Source: Monosporascus cannonballus (lineage: Eukaryota > Ascomycota > Sordariomycetes > Xylariales). Taken from it: 64,000 bases of DNA. The notes under the pieces are model-generated. The model had not been told where the DNA came from, did not search any database, and saw only the letters and a list, made by a program, of their open reading frames with translations. A program made the translations under genes and the position numbers. The first letter of the stretch is position 1. Every line of letters starts with the position of its first letter. This document shows, piece after piece, positions 57,374 through 64,000 of the stretch. The stretch spans positions 40,958-104,957 of the forward strand of contig QJNS01000269.1 in assembly GCA_004154925.1 (NCBI GenBank), in the 5' to 3' direction.

Positions 57374-57726
57374 AAAGCGTCTTGTTTGTTGTTGGAATAT
57401 GCTATAGAAAGCGGGCTGGTCATGATGCGATGTGTCTTACGCTAGTTGAGGCTATCTTAGTGTCATGGTAACATATTGACCAAACGCTTGCTAGCCGCGC
57501 AATAGCGGCGTCGCTTTTGCGACATTTAGAACTTGGGTATCAGTATTGGGCCGGTGCTACGTAAACAGAAAACAGGATATCCGCCCAGGAGATGCTTAAG
57601 ACCACGATAAATAAAACAGCTAGTACCGCGCTCTTTAACGTCAGGGTCTTTCATTCATTAACAGGCTTTATTGAGCGAGGTCTATGGGTATCACGCGTCA
57701 TCCGGCCGCTCTCTGCCTCTCACCCC
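57374..57726. other. Intergenic region between convergent genes
   Basis: Contains the 3' ends of the transporter and tRNA nucleotidyltransferase genes. Nothing else seen. Confidence 0.6.
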
Positions 57727-59575
57727 TTAACTAGTTGGTATTCCGAGCTCATCCCCTTTGCTCCTCACCTCTTCCACGGCACCCGCGGGGTCGGTCGCCT
57801 CAGGGTTGCGCAGCTGCCATGCCACGCAGACCTCCAGCGCCTGCGCCATCCACTTTCCAGGCTTCACGCCCAACGCCCTGGCAAGCTGAGTACCGTCAAT
57901 CAGTCGCTTCAGGGATGGAGCCTCCATGACGTCTAGTTCCTGTAGGTGGTCCAGGAACGCATACCACCCCCGGAGGAATTCTTCGTTGTTGACGGCATCT
58001 ACGGGCACTCAGTAAACAAGGTTAGCTAGTGTGTTTCGAGGATAACTCACGAGACTTGCCTGAACCGCCAGCAAGCACCTCCATAGCCTCTACCAATAGA
58101 GCCGATAAGACCTGCAGTCTCCAGTGGCCACCCCTCGAGTCCCAGTGTCGAATCGCCATGCCGAACTTGTCTCGCTGGTCGATATCCGGTGCCCCTTCGA
58201 TAACTGCCTTCTTCAACGATATGATCTCTGCTCGGTGGTTATACGCGGCAGTACACAGGTCAGACAGCTTGTTTGGTGCCTTGATACCTTCCCGTGCTGC
58301 AACGGTTCCATATGGCGGTGGCGCTCTTCCCCTGCCGGTGTGGGGTGGCTGCTCCAGTGGTCCGAAAGGGGCGATAGCTGCCAATGCCCAAGCGAGATAA
58401 GCTGCCTCATCGGAACGAACGAGCACGTTGTATATTGAAGCTGGAGCCTTGTTTTCCCTTAGAGTGTCGAGGCAATTGTAGACTAATTTCCAGTTGGAGG
58501 TGTTTGGTGACGGGAAGCTGGCATTGTTGGGGTCAGTGAATATTGTGTGGTACAGCCCAAGATCATCGATGTACTGCAATGCCCTCCGCGGATGATTGCC
58601 TGTGTCGATTTATTAGCTCAGTAGAGTAGAGAACTTATTGGGCTACTTGGATATACCCTTCAGCATCTTCTCGACTTCAACGCCAACTCTCTCCCGACTG
58701 ATTTTCAGTCGTAGGGCATCGAGGACACGCTGGTCCCCCATGACCCTCTCAGCTGCCGGGTCAATAGAAAACTCAAGCCGGCTCGCGAACCGCACCAATC
58801 TTAGCACCCGGAGAGGATCGTCCGTGAATGTCTGGAATGGCTCTAATGGGGTCCGGATCAGCTTAGACTGCATGTCAACCAGCCCTGTCGTGAAATCCTC
58901 CACTTCCCCGGTGTTAAGGTTGAAGAACAGTGCGTTTACCGTCGCATCTCTTCGTAGGGCATCCTCCTCGGCGGTGCCAAACTCCATTTGCGGGTTCCGG
59001 CTATCCTCGGTGTACGTCTCCTTACGGAGGTTGACGAAGTCCACATCGTAGCCGAACAGCTTAATCGTAGTGGTCTCCAGATGCTTGGACTTGTCTGGGT
59101 TTCTGGCAATCTTGTGGAGATTTCCGATGTCGGTCTCTGTAATTCCATGTTTCTGGATAGTTTCGGGCTTCTCACAGAGTTCGCACATCTTCAAGGCGAA
59201 AGCCTCTCCAGTCATGACATTGATCGCCGTGTCGATATCCTGAGATTCGACACCCAAGAGCTTATCCCGTACCCAGCCTCCGGCCCAGCGTAGAACAACC
59301 GGCTCTGCTGCTGGTTGATGCTGGTCCACATACCTAGCAGCATCAAGGAGCAGTTCTTTGAGCTGGTGCTCTTTAGGATTGAGCTGGATGGTGGCTGTTG
59401 TGGGCTGCGTAACCATCTTCCTGATCCCAGATCGCCGTTTGATCAGGTGAAAATCATCCAAAGCATCTGGTTTTCTCTTAGACATGAGAAACCATGAAAC
59501 CAAGGTAGAACAGCCACTGCTTGCCCAGCGGGATCTTGTGACTGAGTTGCTGAGTAGGCGAATCAGACAACACAT
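57727..59575 (-). CDS. CCA1: CCA-adding tRNA nucleotidyltransferase
   Basis: Adds or repairs the 3' CCA end of tRNAs. Three exons (59,575-58,657, 58,599-58,051, 58,007-57,727) with introns of 57 nt (GTATAT..ACAG) and 43 nt (GTGAGT..GAG, branch GCTAAC) give 582 residues, close to yeast Cca1 (546). Class II motifs are all present: RWAGGWVRDKLLG with the metal-binding DID at residues 113-115, EEDALRRDATVNALFFN (RRD at 208-210), DDPLRVLRLVRFASR at 252-266, and SRERVGVEVEKML with the following NHPRRAL. Three in-frame Met codons (59,575, 59,485, 59,416) precede the conserved part. The longest form has an Arg/Ser-rich N-terminus like a mitochondrial presequence. In yeast, alternative starts send one CCA1 gene product to mitochondria and to cytosol/nucleus, and the same is likely here. 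Essential housekeeping gene; confidence is high. Confidence 0.93.
58008..58050 (-). other. Second intron of CCA1
   Basis: 43 nt, donor GTGAGT, branch GCTAAC, acceptor CTGAG. It is unusually short; the frame and sequence (GGSGKS then LPVDAVNNEEF) support it. Confidence 0.75.
58600..58656 (-). other. First intron of CCA1
   Basis: 57 nt, donor GTATAT, acceptor GACACAG, phase 1. It joins MLKG to NHPRRAL, a conserved junction of the enzyme. Confidence 0.85.
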
Positions 59576-60342
59576 CGATTTTCCGAAATGAATGAGTCAA
59601 TCATGGGGGACCGTGACGGTATTTCCACACAGTCGGTTAAGGTGTGCCTGCCAGGGGTTGGAGACTGTCTGAATTCAATACAAGGGTATCAATCTCAATA
59701 CAAGTATAGCATCGTTACTTACCATCTACGTAGGCGAGGTATCTGGATCTATCGATTGAAAATCCAAACTCGAAGGGATAGTGTGGCCTGGTGGGGTACT
59801 TCTCACACAGCGGTCAGGTGGCGCCCAGTTGGTTATCAGATGCCAAAAACTGCACTTTAATCATATAATTGCCAATATTCGATACTGCTTAGTATCTCTA
59901 CATACTACGTACCAGTGGATCGTTGTTCAAGAGATATGTTCATCTTTGTTTTGTCATATAATATGTCAATGTCGTATAAACGCATAGGCGGTTTCCCTGG
60001 GTTATTGGTTCTGGGCAAAGGCTCCCGCACTCCGAGCCGGGTGTTGACGCCCACAATGCTGGAAACTTCGTGTTAGGGGGCTTACAGCACTCCACTCTCT
60101 TCTTTCCTGGATACTCGGCGTCAGAGAGCCCTTATTTGAGGCCGCTGTTCTCTGTCGCCGAAGATGGGCCATGGGCCCTTTGCTAAATCCGTCTGGTTAC
60201 CTGGTGCCCAGTGGGCTTTGGGTCTCTCATTCCGTTATTCGTCGTCTTTAGCTCAAATGCTTTTTTTTTTTTTTGACAAAATGGAAATTCCGTAAATGTA
60301 ATGACGTCGAAGGGCTTAGAAAGTTGGTGGATGTTGTGTTGG
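59576..60342. other. Intergenic region, CCA1 promoter side
   Basis: No gene supported. Contains a run of about 16 T near 60,262. Confidence 0.5.
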
Positions 60343-61020
60343 TCACGGCTCGTCGAATAGAGCTCGCAATGGCAATAGACTCATAGGAGATATACTTTGG
60401 CCCGGAAAACGTAGATTCAAGCCGCTACTAAGTTTAGCTCGTTCAGATTCGCCATCCTTCTCATTCTCCACATATATCGAATATTGGTGCCAGTGGTAGA
60501 GCACGGGAGAGCCTCGCAGATGTGGACCAGAGTAGCTATACCAGGCTGAAAGGGCGATTTCATTCACGGCTCCGCCAGGAAGAATCCGGATACCAGCTTG
60601 GATGACTAACGTGCCGAAATAGAAGGACCTTCGCGGGTCGTTTGAAGACACTTCGCCTAACCACTCTACAAAGTGATGCGTAGGGATGGCCGCAAGGGCG
60701 CCATAGACAGTCCAATCGCGGGTTCAAATTGTCAGCCACCCAGCTGTCGACATGTCAGGCCTGTCATATCGCAGTGGCGTTCGAATAGAGTGTACGGTCA
60801 GTTTGCGCGTGCCATTACCGATGTATCCTATGAAGCCCTCCGTGATAGGATATACCGTACAGACATCAGCGCTAATGCAAGCCTCTAAAGGGGCTGCGCT
60901 TCAATACTCGCTAGTTTTCCCGACTGTCCACATGAAGCCCAGCTCTGGATTGCATTGTGTAATATCGGCGTGGCAGCCGAGGAAGGATAGCCAGCGGCCC
61001 TCGAAGATAGCCAATAGTTA
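60343..61020 (-). pseudogene. Possible relic of an unidentified gene
   Basis: One minus-strand frame stays open for about 225 codons apart from three stops (one TAA and two TGA). It gives protein-like sequence such as LLAIFEGRWLSFLGCHADI, LEACISADVCTVYPITEGF, VYGALAAIPTHHFVEWLGEV and GIRILPGGAVNEIALSAWYS, ending at a stop at 60,343. At this composition about ten stops would be expected by chance. The uninterrupted last 102 codons (60,343-60,651) could be a small gene. I do not recognise the family; no promoter or introns can be assigned. Confidence 0.3.
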
Positions 61021-63309
61021 TTGAGATCGTGCTCCTATGCCATGAGCAAGACGGCCCAGGGCTACGGCTTAGGCACGCCATCAAAAGCCACAACCCAAAG
61101 GGCGGCAAGGGAATGAGAAGCGTAAGTAGCTGATGTGTGCCATCCGTTGGCCAGCTTCGAAAGGCTCAAACTTGAGACGGGATGGATCAGGACTGGAGAG
61201 TCAACATCCAGACCTCGTGCGGACTGAACACTGCCGACAATTGGCTGGCGACCTCGGGAGGATCGGGAGGATCGGGGCGATGTGGAATACCCAGATCGTG
61301 CTTCCTGTATGGGATAGCACTCGTTCGTGTCATGACCGGCATGTCTCGAGCTAGAACACCTCCGCGAGGCGAGGCCATCAGAAAGCCGCCTGCGGGGTGA
61401 CACTCGCAGCCCGCGGCTTCCGATACAGCGACTCCATACACTAGCGATGCCATTCTAGGATCGTCGATTGGGAAATAGCAAAGTGCTGTAAGCCATCCCT
61501 GTTGATCAACGCTTTGCTTTCGTTCCCTAAACTTCAGTATCCCTTTGAAGATGGAAATCCCACCTTTTACCTCAGACTCGGCATGTTCTTGATGAGTCGA
61601 CTAGATATGATCCCGTTGCATGAGATCAGATCAGTTCATATCCACCTTGATCACATAGAGGAACCATGACGTTGGGATCATCAACAAGGGAACCCTCGTT
61701 ACGTACGTCGGCTAAAACATCCCAGTTGGAACTACTGCATCACCCCAGATCCGCAGTCCCGCTAGCGATAAGTAGACAGCCGTTAGGCAATATCCCCTAG
61801 CGTGTTTTATAGCAGTGCCAGACGCAGAGATACATGCGTGTTCGTATCGCCTTTGATGGCATAACGACAGGCTTCTCCGGTGATCCTTCCGTACGAGCAC
61901 CATAGGAACAGTTTAATGCGGTAGTGGAATATCTGGACCTACCTATTACCGCACGGGGCCCCGGTGAAGATCAATTTCGCTTGGCTCCGCCGAACCCAAT
62001 TAACAGCGTCCCAGACCTCTCAGCGATAGGATGAAACCGTCGTTGGGGACGGGGAAGTTTTATGCCAGAAAGAGGTGCAGAGCCAGCTTCGACGGACGCG
62101 ATTGGTTCATCCCAAGTCAGAGGCACGAATGCGGAATCGCGGATATGATAATGACCGTGCCACCCCTGACGTCATGCCTTCGACTGCCGAGATAAATGAA
62201 CCCCAGAAAACATCACATTCTACTGTATGATAGTCAACAAAGATTACCTACCATCGCAGAAGGCGATCAATTGCCATCACGGCATACGAAAGAAATCCTG
62301 CATACGTCTACCGATCGAGGGTTTATATAGCCACGATGTGACCTCCTATAATTACAAGTGAGGAGGCTATTCATCATCGTATTTTGTGGTGGGCACGCTG
62401 GCAAATCGGCTCGCCGGATGCAACGACTCGTCGTCAGACAAGACGGGTCCGTACATGCCCAGCAAAGCTTGAAGTTCAACCAGGACATCCGTGACTTGCA
62501 CCGCCTCATACCTAGAGAATCTAGACTTAACCCATCACCGGAGCAGCCGACCCGGGCTGAAACTGAGTCGACTTGAGCGTACTTCCTATGCCACACACGG
62601 AGCACTTTCAGCTGCGGCGGAATATGTCATCGAGCGGGGTGCAAATGATAAGACGAATGAGAGGGATCGAATTACCCCAATTTAATGCCGGCTATGACGA
62701 ACCGCACCTAATGCACGCCATCGTGCATACTACGTATGTAGACCACATCGTTAGGGTTACCTAGTATCTCGCGAAATAAAGCCATTCGTTAGGTATCAGC
62801 TAGCTAGCACAATGATTGGCCAACTGACAGAAAATCCGGGGCACCTAACATGTTGACGAGGCACCGTCCGAGGACGTTAGACCATTACCCATCACACGTC
62901 GTACTGGCGGGCGGTCTTCATAGAGGAAGGGTGAAAATCTGGGGATCGTCAACTTAGGCCTCCACCACACCTGCGGCTAAACGGGGCAATCACCGCCCTA
63001 GAAATACTCGAGCATTTTCACACCCTCAGCGGACATCAGCCTTGGCATGCGAAGCCAGCGAGTGAAAGTACGGCTGTGGCGACGCAACCCATACAACGAT
63101 TGCCGGAGATCCTGTGGTCGGGTAAGTGCACATGGATGGGGATCTTGATAGGGGCTCCAATGGGAGACACAAAAGGGGAGGTCTTTGGGCTTAGCAGATA
63201 ATCTCGCCGGGATCCTCGCCCCGCCGGTCCTCCTCCAGCAACGGCGACCAGCAGCGGCGCAAGTCGTCCATCGGCGGCTTCATATTCGGCGGCAGCGGCC
63301 AATGATCAA
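61021..63309. other. Gene-poor region of normal composition
   Basis: Only short overlapping frames on both strands, among them 61,062-61,403 (-), 61,187-61,453 (-), 62,267-62,605 (-) and 63,036-63,302 (-), none with a recognised motif. No repeats to other parts of the window noticed, and no RIP-like AT shift. Confidence 0.45.
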
Positions 63310-63440
63310 GCCTGATATAGAAAAGAAAGAAGAAAAGAAAGAAAGAAGAAAAGAAAGAAAGAAGAAAAGAAAGAAAGAAGAAAAGAAAGAAAGAAGAAAA
63401 GAAAGAAAGAAGAAAAGAAAGAAGAAAAGAAAAAAAAAAG
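63310..63440 (+). repeat. Polypurine microsatellite
   Basis: Repeats of GAAA and GAA arranged as an approximate 16-bp unit (AAAAGAAAGAAAGAAG), about 130 bp. The Lys-rich plus frames and Phe-rich minus frames over it are low-complexity artefacts. Confidence 0.9.
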
Positions 63441-64000
63441 TAACCCCTCTGAAAAGTGGAAGAAGATAATGGAACGCAATGGAGGAACGGGAGGGAACGA
63501 ATGATGAAAGGTTGAGCAATAAAAAGTATGCCGTGACATGATGATGCCTCCCGTCTCCCACTCCGTCGAATCGCAGAACCTGCACGGCACTGGGCCTCCG
63601 GAAGAGGCGTGTAGGCTACATCAGGCCAGGCTAGGGGCGTCGATGATTCGGAGCGTGCTACCTTGTCTGTCTTGTCGGTTCACTCGCGGATAGGAGGAGT
63701 ACTCGGGGCAGGTATGCATCATCACGCATACGCGCCAAAGGGCACAAATATCCGAACACCCTATACCCATGCATCCTTGATTGCATACCCTTTCCTACCG
63801 GCTGTACTCTTCAGGATTTTCTATACCAGAGTGTACACTAGCTGTAAGAGCCTTGAAGATATGATATACCAAATATGACTTTACGAGACACAGTTCGTCG
63901 CTTAGTTCCCTGTCTTCGGGCTCTAAAGATTACGAGAGGCGGCGCAAGCCAAGTCAATCGAGTGAGGGACGTAGAGCATGCGGTTGGGGGGGGGGGGGGG
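63441..64000. other. Right edge, no gene seen, ends in 15 G
   Basis: Ordinary composition until 63,985, then 15 consecutive G to the end of the window. No tandem TTAGGG telomere repeat is present. The run may be a contig-end artefact. Confidence 0.5.

Noticed and set aside
43381..59575. Biosynthetic gene cluster
   Set aside because: No polyketide synthase, NRPS, terpene cyclase or cluster regulator. Hydrolase, protease and transporter are interspersed with housekeeping genes.
60680..60740. GGGTTCAAATTG as a tRNA T-loop
   Set aside because: No matching T-stem, anticodon arm or acceptor stem on either side.
62745..62762. Telomere-like TTAGGGTT
   Set aside because: A single occurrence, no tandem array.
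63280..63590. Phe-rich and Lys-rich frames at the polypurine tract
   Set aside because: Produced by the GAAA microsatellite, not by a gene.

Overview
The window looks like chromosomal DNA of a filamentous ascomycete (Pezizomycotina). Three things point there. The genes have short introns with GT..AG ends and CTAAC-like branch sites. The protein families are fungal. The first ~43.4 kb is extremely AT-rich DNA in which retroelement reading frames are riddled with C-to-T/G-to-A type stops, the signature of repeat-induced point mutation (RIP).

Positions 1 to ~43,380 are an AT-rich, gene-free block made of decayed mobile DNA. Its core is a three-layer nest. A Ty3/gypsy element (A, plus strand, LTRs 10,076-10,281 and 30,687-30,892) was hit by two other gypsy elements lying in the opposite orientation: B (13,740-20,686, 417-bp LTRs, target duplication AAAAC) between RNase H and integrase, and C (21,971-28,271, ~188-bp LTRs, target duplication ACCGG) inside the integrase. 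On either side lie two inverted, decayed copies of a ~4-kb sequence (D, ~4,187-8,385 and ~34,880-37,525) whose best-preserved coding content is a RecQ-like superfamily 2 helicase. There are also solo LTRs, a second C-type element cut by the left window edge, and long AT-rich stretches (31-34.8 kb, 37.7-43.4 kb) in which I recognise little.

From ~43.4 kb the composition switches abruptly to that of ordinary genes. In order: an alpha/beta-hydrolase (+); a secreted subtilisin-like protease (+) with one intron and one in-frame TAG; a FIG4-type SAC-domain phosphoinositide phosphatase (+); a TTI2-family gene (-) with a clean 3' half and a frame-broken 5' half; a DAL5/ACS-type major facilitator transporter (+); and a CCA-adding tRNA nucleotidyltransferase (-) with two introns. 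From 59.6 kb to the end I find no intact gene, only one possible relic reading frame, a polypurine microsatellite and a terminal run of 15 G that may be a contig edge.

The genes do not form an obvious pathway or cluster. FIG4 (endolysosomal phosphoinositide turnover), TTI2 (PIKK chaperoning) and the tRNA nucleotidyltransferase are housekeeping functions. The hydrolase and protease next to the AT-rich block are accessory-type genes. The most interesting points are the inverted helicase relics, the nested retroelement stack, a 12-residue coding repeat whose Trp codons have become stops, and the single-stop protease.
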